From: Caenorhabditis remanei
Lineage: Eukaryota > Nematoda > Chromadorea > Rhabditida > Rhabditidae
Direction of reading: 5' to 3'
NCBI RefSeq assembly: GCF_010183535.1
Contig: NC_071329.1
Coordinates: 7,502,001 to 7,566,000 of the forward strand
DNA length: 64,000 nt
In this document: in pieces, positions 1-13,010 of the stretch
Layout: the number at the start of each line of letters is the position of its first letter
Numbering within the stretch: the first letter of the stretch is position 1
Program-made: the position numbers and the translations under genes
Notes under the pieces: generated by a model
Told to the model about the DNA's origin: nothing
Databases searched by the model: none
The model's input: only the letters and a program-made list of their open reading frames with translations

Positions 1-783
1 TCATCATCGAATGTCGTTTCTAATTTTTCCTTTTCCAAAATCTACTTTTTCTCAAATACAATGAAGCGATGTGACTAGAAACCTCCAGAAATCTTGAAAC
101 ACAATTTTTGAAAAAAAAGAATAAAAACATGAAAAATAAGTCACGTATTTTCAACTCCATGTGGCTGAATACGTTTCGCCCTTTTCAAAATTTTCCACGT
201 TGAAAACTTCAACTCATCGTTTTTGTCTTTTTTGTGAGAAGCCACTTTGAAACTTCTCTCTTTATTTCACTTCTGCAATTTGTGTTCTGCCTGGCATTGT
301 TTGATTTTTGAAACTTTCTTCGTCTATACACTTACTGGATTTATCCATAGTTCCAATCTCGGAATTTTATTCCTTTTTTTCGCTTGTTGATTCTATTCAA
401 ATCAGCTGTCTTTCTTCAAAAATAAAGATTTTTTTTTTCGGTTTTTCTATATTTGAATCTTTTACCATGTCTTAATGTTTATTTTATGTGTGTTGAAGTC
501 TCCGTCAATTCCCACTTGTTTGCAAATTGAAATCAATCCATAAACACGAAAAAATTCATTTTTTAAAATTCTGGTAGGGAAAGTGTCAAGGAGAGAGAAA
601 TACTTCGTAATAATAGAGATTTCTGTATTATGATCGATGAAAGTGAGAGAGGAAAAAGGCACTTTTGGGAGACAAGATAAGTGAACACGGTACGTATTTG
701 ACAGAAGATGTAACATTAAAAGTTCCAAAAATTATGGGAAGAAAACAAGACTTTACAGAAATTTAAAGTGAAAACACAACAAA
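1..783. other. 3' flank of the FLYWCH gene, no gene seen
   Basis: AT-rich sequence with poly-T runs and no convincing coding exon. An AATAAA on the minus strand (TTTATT at 478-483) lies about 300 nt past the FLYWCH gene stop and is a plausible poly(A) signal, so about 480-783 is probably that gene's 3'UTR. Confidence 0.5.
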
Positions 784-2561
784 TTAGTTTTGGATATTCT
801 CCATTCCTCCGTTGATATTCAGATGAGTTCCCTGGGTATTCTGGATATTTTGAAGATTTGCAATGTTCTTATTAATCATTTTGATATTCTCTCGAACAGC
901 TGCTCCAACTGTTTGTTCATTCAGATTCTGTTGTTGTTGTTGAAGGAATTGAAAGAATTCCGGTGTCGGGTTGATTGCCATCGGCTTAGCAAGTTGATCG
1001 AGTCCCTTCATCTCCGTTGACGGCGGTGACGGCGTCATCTCCCCTTCCTCAGAAACCGATCCTTGTGTCGATGGTCCTGACGAAACGAGATCCGCAATTG
1101 TCTGTGGTCCGAAGAGTTGCTCGACAACTCCTTGTCCAACAGTCAATTTTCCTCCATTTCGATCCATTAGTGCCTGCATAACAGCTGGATTGTACAACGC
1201 CTCCGTCAGCTGATCCGTATCCTGAATACCCGATCCATTCACTTGATCCTGAATTCGACGAGTCTCATGAAGGTTCTTGACACGTCTCAAATAGGCGACA
1301 CGATTGTCGATTTGACGCCCAAGACGTGGATTTTCTGGCAATCCGAGACGTTTGATTTCCTCGTCGACTTTGATGGTACGTTCTTCGAGAAGCCAGTTCT
1401 CATTGTAAGAGCGGTCGACAATCTCACGAATCGTTCTGGAAAAAAGTTCAATAGTTATTGAGTCCTCACTCAATTAAAACTAAATTTCTCACTTTGGCAA
1501 TCCAGCATGACTTCCAGCCTGTCCAACTGGCTCAACTGCTCCATGATTGTGCACACATTTCTCCTCAACAATGTAGAACTCGTCTTGCTTCTTGGCACGA
1601 ACCCGATAACGACACTTGCTCTGAAGACGATGGAGACAGTCGAAATAAGTCCATCCATCGTATTTGCGATCGCTTCGTTCGGTGACGTAAACAGAGAAAA
1701 GGAGTGCTTCATACTCAACTAGTCTCGTCGTTGTGAAACACTCGGCCCAGCTTTCGCAGTGTCCGTTAGAGCGTTGTCTGGAAAGAAACGAAATAAATTA
1801 AATCTTAAAACCAAAACTCAAAATGTATAAACTCACTCAGCACTCGCAAGAGCTCCAGCCGCAATATTTGCTTCTGAAGAGTCGATGGACAACTGCTGGA
1901 GAGGTTGGAATCCTTGTTGCTTCTGCATCTGTTGTTGATGTTGTTGCATCAAGAGCATGTGCTCTGTCATTTCACCACTTCCCGGTGAGCTGAGCTCCGA
2001 CGAAGCGGACGGCGACGCCTTCAACATTTGATCTCCTTGTGGTTCGTTTCTTGGGATCATAACAGGCAGTTGTGGCATATTCTCCGTGAGTCCAGTCGGG
2101 ATATTTTGTGCAGTCTGATTTTGAAAGCTGCGAACCAACTCCATCAGTTTCTCGTCGATTTGTGTTTTTGTCGGGGAAATTGCATTTTGCTGAAAAAATC
2201 AAGAGTTGGGTTTTAATTCCATTCAATTCCTTTAATGGTCTAGAAGAGCTTAAAGCTTTGAAAATTTTTGTAGTGGAACTACAGTAATCCTATATTATGG
2301 GGGACAAGTTATTGAACTTTTTGGTTCTTGGGATATCTGTAAACTCTATGATCTGGAAATGGAGTTGGACAGCTAATCCATCTAATTTCTGATGTTTCTA
2401 GTCGGCTCATAGCAAAGAAGATACTGTAACTAAGCTGAAGTCCCTTAAAACAAAACTACTGAGAATTCTATACCACCGGAGCTTTTTTCCCTATTTTTCC
2501 CTCATTTTCTTACCTGCATGATGAATTGATTGAGTGGCGAGAATGCGTTCGTTTCCTCCAT
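784..2561 (-). CDS. FLYWCH-type zinc finger protein, Gln-rich
   Basis: Four exons (2514-2561, 1837-2189, 1493-1777, 784-1435) join to a 445-aa frame with no frame break. The second exon encodes a Met/Gln/Ser-rich region (about residues 17-134). The third encodes the diagnostic domain, about residues 150-215: a hydrophobic lead, WTYFDC, then C-x-Y-R, ending in CVHNH, matching the aromatic/Cys2-His2 pattern of FLYWCH fingers. The last exon is charged, with a QQQQQ run and an Asn/Gln-rich tail. FLYWCH proteins in nematodes (FLH-1/2/3, PEB-1) bind DNA and regulate transcription, so a nuclear DNA-binding role is inferred. The start ATG lies 18 nt behind a TTTTTTTCAG acceptor, fitting trans-splicing or a 5'UTR intron. 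I cannot assign it to a named member; PEB-1 is the nearest idea in domain layout. Confidence 0.8.
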
Positions 2562-5537
2562 CGCTAGTCGATCTCTCCTGAAAAAAAGATGAAAAATGAA
2601 TGAGAACGTCTCGTCTCTTATCACTTAACAGTGTAAAGAGAAACACGAAAAGAGAAAAGTTTAAGAAGAAGAAGGGGTTGAAAAGTGAAAAGAAGAAACA
2701 AAAAAGTTCGGGGTGTTGGTGATGATAAAAAGATAAAGGAAAAAGTGTTGGAAAATGAGAAAAAAACGAGAAGAGAGAGGACAGAAAACGGGGGGTTCAA
2801 TAACTCAAATCTTGAAAATGACAGAGACTTTTGCTGATTACTTTCCTCAGTTTCTGGGGGCACTTAGTGAGGTTAGAGAGAGTTGGTGGGTTTCAAAAAA
2901 TGAAATATAAATTTAGTTCTTTTTTGTTTTGATTTCATCGGGAAGATTCTATCAAATGTCATGTAAACATTTTCGAAAGAAAATAATCAGTTGAAATCAG
3001 TTCTAAACCGAAAACAGATAGGATCTGACTGTTATAGATTCAAACGAAAAACTACCAAGTTTTTGAAGTTTTTGAGATTTTCTGAGCTAAATTATCTAGC
3101 TCTTATCAACTCCTTAATGCAACCATCCTACCCTTGAGATACCGTAGTCAGAATAATTAGCTGAAAAATTCAATTTTTACTCCAATCTTTATGAGTTTAG
3201 GCTGAACTTTCGCTTCATTTTTGTACTGTTCAAGCCTAGTTTCCATCTAATTTGAAACCAAAAAAAACTTGGATCTCAAAAAAGTATAGACTCCAGACAA
3301 TGAGGTCATATATTAAAAAGAAGAAGAAGAAGAAGTTCAAGATTTCATAAATAATGAATGAGTTCTACTAAGGGACAAAAATAAGTTATTCTGGAGGAAG
3401 TACTAGTAATCTGGATAATGAGGCTAATCAAATCAGAAAAAATTATTCGAAGGATCTAGAAGTTTAGAGAAATAGAAATCATGGAATGCACTATCGAATT
3501 GGAATCTGTTAGTTCCAGAGAGGGAGAGTAGAGTTCCATGAACAAGACTGCAAAGTAATTCTGTGGTGAAGAATCAATGGTGAACACAAAACCGAACGGG
3601 CAAAAAAGTGACGTGTTCACCCAGAAGACGACTCCCGCCAAGATAGAAAGAAAGAGTGGGAGAGAGTGAGAGAGATAGAGAGAAGATTGTATTTGTTCTA
3701 CTCTGCGTCGGTCAAATGGTGCACAGAAAAAAGGCGGGTCTGGTCGTATCGACGATGCAAACGCACTCTTTCTCTCAGAAAATGGTGTACATTTACTCAG
3801 AGTGAGAGTCACATACTTACAAAAAACGAATTGAGGGAAAGCAGATGGTGTAAATACATTAAACTGGGAGAAGTGACAGAAGAGAAAAGAGCAAGAGAGA
3901 TGAAGAGAGATTAGAGAAAGGTCAGTTGGGATGGAAGAAGGTTCGGAAGATGAGGAGGAGGAGATAACCTATATTCAAATAGAATGTGCGCGGGAATATT
4001 TAATAACTGAGTTATCGATTGGAAACCATAGAAAATTAAGGGAATAATTAGAAATGAAAGTTGACTAGAACTGGAATAAAATCTCAAAATAATATCTGGA
4101 ACAGTTTTTGTATAAAAGGAAAACTTTTATCTATTAGATCCTCTGTTTTTAGGATCGTCCAGTTGGGAAAAGATAAAGAAAATGTGGGAAAACGCTCCAG
4201 CGAAGGACCTTTGTTAAAATTCGAATTATAAGAAACTTTGAAGTTTCTCAAAGCTACAGTACCTCTCAACAACGAATTAGAGTTTACAATTATCAGTAGA
4301 AAAAATACGAAATTCGAGATCGTGTCATGAAGTCTTAGATAGTCCGATTATTTCAGTTCCTGATGCCTAGATCTTTATTTTTTTAATTGACACATTTCGT
4401 ACAAATTGGCCCTGAATAGCTGTAGAACCTGAAATGAGACAGTATGAGTTTCAGCCGATCAGTTTCAAAATAACTCGAAGAACACACTTTTATTCACACC
4501 ATTCATCACAACACATTGGACCCTCCAACCCAACAAATTCAAACAAATGCTACTGTAGAATCCCCGTATCAAATATCACCTCCACCTAAATACCTATGTC
4601 CATGTTTCCCTCCCCTTTTCTCCTCAATTTTCCCCCTTTCACATTCACTTTCATTTGTTTCTTTATTGCGTCACAAAGTGAGCCGTCTCTCCGTTTTTTT
4701 CTTTATTTCTTTTACTTTCCAATGGTACATATGAATATATTTGTGTGTGTAAGTGTACTCTAAATTGCATACCAAAATGTGAACGTGTTTGCTTATCGCT
4801 GTCTCTTCTCACTTTTTTTGTATTTGAGGGTGTGTGAAAACAGGGAAAAATGGGGGAGGGAGGTATGAGAGCATTCAGAATTTGACAAAATTTCTTTTTG
4901 AATAATAACAGTTGGGGCTCCATAGAGCGAACTCCTCCCAATACTTGGATTCCAGAAATATACAAAAATCTGGATCTTATAATTCAAGCCTAGAACAACA
5001 CATTTCAATGACTTCATTTGAAAAGGTTCTGTTGGGTTCCGGAGCGCTCCTCAAATGGTTGTCAATTGGATAATTGAATCACACTTTCTTATATTTCCAT
5101 GAATTCCTGACTTTCCAGAATTTCAGAAAACATGCTCAAAGTTCCGAAACGTTATGACTTCATCCCCGGCTTCACCCCCTTGGCATTTCTTTTTTTATTA
5201 GTTCTATATTCTGTGAATCAGTAATAAAAAAACAGATAACAATCAGTAGTTCATTGACCATGCCAATTCTAGTCCATTCCCCCCTCTTCTTGCTTCACCA
5301 TGCCAACAATTGACCAGTGTCGTCATAAACAAGAAGAAGTCGACACGAAAAACACGAATTAGAGAGAGGGGCGGATAATAACAATAATTATTATTAATAT
5401 ACGCATAACGGTCTGATCGTAGTGTCGAAATATCCTGAAAACCGGTCCCTTATCTTGCCATATATGTCGCCGCGCAATTGCCCAAGCATTTGCATATTCA
5501 CAGAAGAAGAATAAGGAGTCTGTGTTGTCAGCCGATC
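2562..5537. other. Intergenic, upstream regions of two divergent genes
   Basis: Nearly 3 kb with no supported gene. It contains purine-rich tracts (2640-2800, 3640-3920), a short GAA/AAG microsatellite near 3318-3337, and an AT-rich palindromic stretch (AATAATTATTATTAAT, about 5382-5400) shortly before the secreted-protein gene. Open frames here are compositional and lack splice structure. It presumably carries promoters of the FLYWCH gene (-) and the secreted gene (+). Confidence 0.5.
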
Positions 5538-6731
5538 ATGTTCCGGCATATTCTGATTCTCACTATTCTTTCATGTGTATTGGCTTATCATCGTAAGGAT
5601 TTAGTAGACTTTTGAAATTTTTCAGACACATTACCTCTAGAAATTGCAAAAATTGGTAATTATTGAGAAAAAGTAATAATAAATCCAACTTCCAGAATAC
5701 CGTGAGTTGAAATGCTCCACTCCAACCAACTCAATCCGTGGAGGACCAGATCGTGCTGAATGTCATTTGGTGTTGAAGGCCGAGGAGCTTGAGACCGGAA
5801 GACCAGTTCCAACAGGACTCGGATGCTGGCAGGTATGAAAAATCAGTTGATATTCGAAATGATAGGGAATGTCTAGAAGGTATTCTGAAACCTAGAGGGT
5901 TTTAAAATTCATCTTCATCATTCAGAACGAATTGACAATTTGTTAATTCAGAAATGAATAAGAGCTGAAAGATTTAAGAATTCTGAAAATTTGTCCAAGT
6001 TTGAAAGTTCTAAGGTTGGATCTTAATCTAAATACTTTACTTCAAACGTAATTTTAATAGGAAAACAGTTAATTTCGATTCAAAAAGTACTTTATCCTGA
6101 TTAGTTCTAGTTGTGTTTTCTACTACATCAATTTTTTTTCTAGAATTTAGAATTCCTGTCAGAATAGACGAGAATTTTCCAGTCTGATAATAAAAATCGC
6201 TACTTTGAACAGCCAAAACTCATCCCTCCTTTTTTTCTAGTTCAAACCGAGATCCATTTTTCAAGTTAACAACTTTTCTTTATTAATTCATCGAATTCCA
6301 TAGATTTTTGCTTTAAAAGTCACTGAAATTCAATGTTTTCCTAGAATTTTCTGCCAGAAGAAGTGTGGTTTTAAACAGATTCAAAAACAGATTGTTTGGA
6401 AAAACCCGTTTCTACAGAAAACCAATAAAACTGAAACTTTTTTCAGGAGGACCACGACGGTGAGGAGCGTGAATACTGTGACATCGTGTGCCCAAAATCT
6501 CACACCGTCTTCATTTCCTACATCGATCAAGGACATCGTGCCTGCTTCAACTTCATCACCTACCAAGTCGAGAAGCGTAACGATGAGCACGTCATCTGGC
6601 GTTCCGGAAAATGTTTGAACTCGACCGTCAACTACCGTATCGGATGCAAGTTCGACGATCCATTCGAGACCCAATTCAAGTCTGACAACGAGATCTTCGC
6701 TCATTTGAGAGCTCGTGCTCGCAGAGTTTAG
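5538..6731 (+). CDS. small Cys-rich secreted protein of unknown function
   Basis: Four exons (5538-5592, 5626-5655, 5696-5832, 6447-6731) give 168 aa exactly in frame. Residues 1-16 (MFRHILILTILSCVLA) are a clear signal peptide. The mature part has about eight cysteines (KCST, AECH, GCW, YCDIVC, ACF, KCLN, GCKF), suggesting a disulfide-bonded extracellular domain, and ends in a basic RARARRV. The 3' half is unusually GC-rich and codon-biased (ATC, CGT, AAG, GAG), typical of highly expressed Caenorhabditis genes. Intron 3 (614 bp) is much longer than the others. I do not recognise a named family. From memory it may match an uncharacterised gene next to apn-1 in C. elegans, but that is not shown by sequence. 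Confidence 0.85.
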
Positions 6732-6932
6732 ATTTCATTCAATCGTTTATAATTTCATTGGGGGTGTTTTAATTTATTATTTTCTGTTTTCTCTATCTGA
6801 ATTGCAATATTTTCAAATTCATTTTCATTCTTCAACCGTGGTTTTAAAAGTAAAGATCAATCATTCGTATTTTAAGTGAGAACATTTGATAAAATTTAAA
6901 TGAGAACCAATTCAATAAGAGATTAAAAAATA

Positions 6933-8213
6933 TTATTTCTTCTCCATTTTGTACATGAGCATCATTTCCTCCGGATACTTCCCCTTTGGCGTCTCCAGAA
7001 TCATCGGAATTCCATCCAATCGTTTGTCATTCATCAGCATTTCGAATGCCTTCTTTCCAATTTTCCCTTCTCCGATATGTTCATGGCGATCCAGATTCGA
7101 GGCGAGATCACCTTTCGAGTCATTGATGTGAAGCGCTTTCAGATATTTCCATCCGATTGTTTTCTCGAATTTCGTCATCACCTCCTCGTAGTTTTTCTTA
7201 TCTCGAATATCGTATCCGCCAGCGAAGATGTGACACGTGTCGATGCAAACTCCAACTCTCGTATTGTCCTTCACCTTGTCGATGATGAATTTGAGATCTT
7301 CGAATGTTCCTCCAATTGAATTTCCTTGTCCGGCCATCGTTTCGAGTACTGAAAGATGCAATTTTGTTGAAAATAATTTAATTTCCTAATTACCTAGAAC
7401 AATATTTTCAGTTCTCTCCACAACATAATCGATTGTCTCCGCGATCGTTGTCATACATTCCTCTTTTTCACACTTTCCAACTGTCGATCCCGGATGAAAA
7501 TTGTACATTGTGATGTCGAGTTTTTCAGCTCTCTGACACTCATCAACCATCGCATCTCTTGATTTTTGCAGTTTATCGTCTTCCGGAGAGCCTGCATTCA
7601 TGAGATACGATCCGTGTGGAACGATTTGATTCAATGGAAAATCAGTTTCACGGATAGCTTTCCACCAGTTCTCCACTACAGTCTCTTCCATCGGTTTGTG
7701 ATTCCACGTTCGTTGATTTCGAACGAACAGTGCGAAGCTACGGCATCCTTCAGCACGTGCATTGTAGATTGCTTGCTCCAAACCACCGGCAGCACTTACG
7801 TGGAAACCAAGCATCTTATTCGAGCCTTCAGATGTTTCTAGCACTTGAGCGCCAATCGTTTCACGGGACTTCTTCTGTGCCTCAGACTCTCCATTACTTT
7901 TCTTTCGTTTCTTATCGACTTTTGGTTTCGATTCTGAATCTTCGGCTTCCGCTGCTGGTGGTTCGTTCGTCACCGCCTTCCCATCTTTAATTTGTTGTTG
8001 GTTCTCCGCTTCTTGTTCTTCTGAAAGCAACGCGTTTCAAATTTTATTAGGGAACTCTTTTCAACCTTTCATCTTCTGCAATGTCTCCTGAATATGTTTT
8101 TGCACTCGTGTTTTCGTCTTTTTTCGATTTTTCAAAGGAGTTGATTTTCTGCTCACTTTGCTTATCGCTGGTGACTTCACATCATCACCGAATGTCACTT
8201 TTCTATTCGTCAT
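6933..8213 (-). CDS. apn-1: AP endonuclease IV (Nfo/Apn1 family)
   Basis: Exons 8066-8213, 7394-8020 and 6933-7348 join to 396 aa. An N-terminal basic, Lys-rich extension of about 110 residues (likely nuclear targeting) precedes the endonuclease IV TIM barrel. Metal-ligand and active-site motifs are all visible: [73 protein letters not shown] and ILETPK. The enzyme cleaves abasic sites and 3'-blocked ends in base-excision repair and uses three Zn ions; the His, Glu and Asp ligands are in place, so it should be active. It lies 486 bp downstream of the USP47-like gene on the same strand. The ATG opens a frame beginning [11 protein letters not shown], with no upstream in-frame extension seen. 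Confidence 0.95.
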
Positions 8214-8699
8214 CTAAACGGATCTCTCTCTCCAAGTAAAAACTTAGAATGTCACGAAGGTAAATGTAATGGAAACTGACAAGTGAAGTGTTCCCAAAAA
8301 ATACATGAATTTTGCATTTTCATTCATGTCCCTGAGAAAACAAAAAGGAACATATACTGTAAGGGCTTATACAGGTTGAAAACAACGGCATCATCAGACG
8401 TGCTTCTCTATTCAAATGAATCGGGATACGTCACAGGGTTACATCAAAAACAAAGTGGGAATCAGAGAATTCACGGGACAATTAAAATTTTCGGGACAAA
8501 AAACTCGGGGAAACTGGTTCAGAAAAGATAGGGGAAAAGGCATTAGAAGGCGAGGGGTCTAGATATATAAAAACAAATTCTGCTAGAGTTCATCAAACAC
8601 ATGAATTTAAATAATTAAACGATACGGGAAAAAAGTATGAAAGAAACATAGTAATGCGTTGTGAAGATGTTATAGATTCTGGGAGCAAACTTCATGGAT
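8214..8699. other. Spacer between USP47-like and apn-1
   Basis: About 490 bp: 3'UTR of the USP47-like gene on the right and the apn-1 5' region on the left. No clear AATAAA is visible. The spacing is wide for a tight operon, so co-transcription with apn-1 is possible but not supported. Confidence 0.4.
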
Positions 8700-11600
8700 T
8701 CAGTTTTCGCACACACTGCTCATCTGAATTCGAAGCGGACGCTCCTTCCGACGATTCGCATTTGCTGACTGCCCGTTTTCTTTGATCTTGATCTGCTTAC
8801 GCTCTTCCTCGGAAAGAACTTTCGGTTCTTCTTCAGAATCTTTGTAGTAGAGCACACGACCTCCAACCTTCTCCACGAACTCACGCGGGTGGGGGAAGTT
8901 GAGATGAAGGTCGTTGGTAAATACCGCCTTTGAACTGAAAGAAAAGACAATAACTTCAAGAAAACGTCTAATTAATTGTTACCTGCTGGTATCTAACATT
9001 TCGAGACGACTCTTGGTGTAAGGCCACTTTTGCCACACGAACTCTTTTGGCTGGAAGAAAAGAAAATTACAAAATGTTTTCAGTGAAATTTCTTACATCA
9101 ATAATCGCAATCCGATCCACTGGAATTCCAGACACCTTGGATATTGCCTCCATACACGAGAGCACCGGATTCTCAGCATTCGAGTCAACTAGAACTTCAT
9201 GTGTCGGACTGACTTCGACAGTAGACGGGCGGAACCGTCGAACTAGAACTGGATCACCAGGCTTTCCAATCATTGATTCATCGGTGACGATTTGCATGTA
9301 TATATGGGAGCACCAGCTATATCCACGTTTTTCAAGAGTGTCATTAGGATTGAGTACTGCTTTCGAGTTGCTGTGTCCTGTTGTACCAATATCCCGTAAT
9401 CGCACCATCTTGGGCGTGAGTTCTTCCCCATATATTTCCTTATACAGGCGAATACACTGCAGAAGTATGTCACCGACGACTGTACTCTGTGAGACTGGCA
9501 ATTCGAAGAGTTGCTTCCAGTTCTCTCTTTGATTCTCCAACATATCGAACAAGATGATTTGAATCATCTTCTCGTCTTGTTTCAACGGAGCTCGCAGTTT
9601 TATGGATATGAAACATGACTGGAATGCACTTGACACAGTCTCCTCATCATTGAAGTTTGCCTCATATCCACTATCCGAACCATCATCTGACGCATGTTTT
9701 ACAATAACAAACTGATCTTTATCCATATCTAACTGAGCGGCAACCCATTTCTTGAAATCAACCACTCGCATCCGGCTATCTACATCAAGTCTGTGGAAGT
9801 TTTCATGTGAGAAAACAGTGGTGATTCTCGCATCGATAGCCTCATCGGAACTTCGAGCCATACTAGAGAGAGCTTGATTCGATGTTGAAGGGACGAGCGT
9901 CGACTGGCCACTGCTCACAGCAGACACCGCCTCTGATGGAGTTTCTTCTCCGAGAGCAATCTTCAGGTTCTTATTAACATGAGTTTGTGAATCTCCATTA
10001 TAATAATAGTTGGAATTTGACTTTTGCATATAATCATTCATCAATTGTGATTTTCCATCCAATTCCTTCTCGTCGATGTCATCTCCTTCCGATACACATG
10101 GGGACATTTGTGGTGTGTTATTGCATAAACTTCCAGATATGCCAGCTTCACCATCGAAATCCTCCATACTAACAGAGCGCATCGATGCTGTTGAACCTCT
10201 TCCCGATGGAATCGGCTCGTCATCCGCTTCGGTCTGAAAAATTAGACTAAATACAGTTTGATTTATAATATCGCTCACCACAAGAGCGGCATCCGATGTT
10301 TCGTTTTTCGAAACTGTCGACATGACTTCAACAGCACCTCGCGGTTCATTCCACAATCTGTCCTCTTCTTTCATGATAGCAACAGTCTCCGCCCAACTCA
10401 ATCCTTGATATGCGTTTCTGGTTGATGCAGCTTTCTCAACTTCTTCTTGGGATGGAAGGCGAACTTTGACAAATGTCGAGAAGCACTTCCTATCAAGAAT
10501 TTGCCACATGGAAGATTTTTCGAATGGAAGTTTGCGATCGGCAACCGTCGCCTCTTTGGATTCTGCATTTGTCATTGTGTTCAGACCACCGTCATAGTAG
10601 AGAGTTGGAGTGGCATGGCCCATGTACTGGTTGATCATGTGTCGGAAGTCCATGCCATTATGAGTTTGATCTATTAATACAAACTCGCGACTTGACGAAG
10701 CAGCTTCGAGAACTAATCGTGCGTTTAATGTTTCATATATGTCGTCGCGGAACTGTGATCCAATCCATTGCTTGACTTTCACCATCTTTTCATCTCCGGG
10801 TACAACAATCGTCAACTCGTTTGCAGTCGTCTTCTTGCCAACATCTACTCGCTGCACTTTTATAGTCATCCTATTTTGGTAATCTATTTGGAAGAAACCG
10901 CTGGCAATCTTCACGTCAAGAACGAAATAAACACTGTACATTGATCCAGGTTCTCCCTGATAACTATTGAAAACAGTTCTCAATTTCTTGTCGAGATCTC
11001 GGGGGCTACGAAATTCCATCACCATCTGCTTATTCTCCACATAAATCAATCGAGCACTACTTTTTGAGAACGGCAGGCTATATGCACGAGCGCGTTCATT
11101 GAAGAAATCGAAAGCAGGCCCGAACACCAACCGGATTGGTTCTTCACGCGATATTTCAATTTTATATTCACTGAAATCATCAGCAATTTGATATTTCTGT
11201 GGTGTCAAATCGAGTTGTCTTTTGTCAGGAAGCGTCACATATGATGGGAATGGATAGTTGATATTGACGTGAACTTGAATGAGACTCAACTTCTGTAGAC
11301 GCTCCTCTTCAGCCTCTCTTTCCAGCCTCTTCCATTTCTCCTGTGAGTCTCTGATGTGACGGGGAAGCTTGTTGCTGAGGATGAAATTGGCATTTCTCTT
11401 CGGGTCAATCTGAAAGAAATATATATATACATTTTCAATCTCACACGTAACTAACAAACCTTTCTATACATAAGCATATATGCGTTTGTGTTTGATTGAT
11501 TCCAACCACTTGGATGTCCGCCGAAACTCTTCTCAATTTCCGATGTCGATGCGAAGTCGACACGAGTATCGTTGAAGACATACCACCTGTCCTGATCCAA

Positions 11601-13010
11601 GTTTTTGATATATGCAAAGTAGTGACCACCGGCAGCATTTCCAGAATGAACCATTACGGAGAACAACTCGTAAACGTTGTCTCCTGACGTCTTGATAATG
11701 CTTTCTACCGCTTCATGGTCAATTGGCTGACCGACGACAACTGAACAAGAATTTAAAGAAGTGAAAAATTGATGAATTAGAATTTACCGTTCTCATCTCC
11801 TCTATAACTGTAACGGTTAGGTGACTGATTTCCGGGAGTGCATCGTTTAGGATTCGGTGATCCTAACTCCATATCATCTTCTTCAGTTTCTGTCTTCTTT
11901 GGCGGGATTGTCTTCCATGCAGACGGTGGTGATGTTGTTGGAGGTGCCACGGTGGGAGCAGAACGCTTCTCCTTTATATATTCATTCAAGTCCAGGACAT
12001 CTGGGAAGGTCATCTTGTCGTTCAGCTTTATACGATGCATTGTATTGTAATCGAAATCGAAACGCTTCAGCTGAATCGTTAGAAGATATGGAAATTGAGT
12101 GATCCGGAGTCCTTTGTGTGCATCTTGCTTACTTTTGCAGTTCTCACACATGTATTGGTTAGATCCATCAAGAAGTTCCGGCTGAATGAATGCGTTCAAT
12201 GCTTCCTCGATACTTTTATATGCGTGTATCGCTCCAAATGGTTTGACTGCGAGTGGGAGATCGAGAAAATAATCCGTTTTCACACTTTCTCGTCCACACT
12301 TCAGACATGCAACAAAATCCTCCATTGTTCCTCTGTACAGATCTTGAATAAGCTTCTCGTGCTTTGTACCCTTCCATTTGTGCTCTAACGCGTCGAACAT
12401 CAGGCGACACAGCTCTTGAACGTCATGCTGATCGTAGGCTTCATTGGAAGTCCATCCGAAACTTTGTGTCAAATCCTTCGTTTCCAGCGAGTCGTTATCT
12501 GTTGTTTGGAGAAGCAGGAACAGCTTTTGGAGTTGGCAGGGGATGCTCTGTTCAGCTTTCTTCTTTTGCTCTTTAGCGTGAGCTGGATGCTGCACGAACT
12601 CCCATTCGTACATCGCGTTACGGAACTCCGGGGTCATGTAGAGAGACTGAACCAGACTGTTGAGATAACACGTCATTGCCTGAAAAATTCAATTTGAATT
12701 ATTTTACTCGTCTTTCTGATTTGGCAATTACCTGATTGACAAGTCCGACGTATCTGTGATCATTTTCATCCAATGGAATGGTATATTGACTGTTAGATGA
12801 AGTCGTCGCAGCTGTGGATGAAGAGGGAAGAGCCAGCTGATTCGATCTTCCAGGGCTGTTCTCTCCGGATGGCGCAGGAGCTACTCCCGAAGAGCTCTCC
12901 TGTTGCTGCTCGCCGCCTGGGAGACCATTGCCAGCCAAACGCACGTAACTCGTTGACGATTCGCCTTCGGAATTGGTATGTATTGTGTTTGAGTCAGAGA
13001 CCCGTACCAT
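8700..13010 (-). CDS. USP47-like ubiquitin-specific protease
   Basis: Multi-exon gene of roughly 1,350 aa, near the length of human USP47. A Ser/Gln-rich N-terminus is followed by the USP Cys box ([18 protein letters not shown], spliced across the intron between 12676 and about 12732), the [13 protein letters not shown] motif, a Zn-ribbon pair ([15 protein letters not shown]), the QLKRFDFDY motif, and the His box (GGHYFAYIK, about 11580-11630). Catalytic Cys and His are present, so it should be active. The C-terminal half is ubiquitin-like modules, as in USP47, which trims ubiquitin in base-excision repair and signalling. The final exons end in [10 protein letters not shown] at 8700. The start MVRVSDSN is chosen because it sits 8 nt behind a TTTTCCAG acceptor (trans-splice candidate). 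A 45-bp intron at 10234-10278 has no stop and is a multiple of three. Confidence 0.92.

Noticed and set aside
2621..3914. Several 80-118 aa frames in purine/pyrimidine-rich DNA
   Set aside because: Low-complexity translations (runs of Phe/Leu/Ser or Arg/Glu) produced by GA-rich composition.
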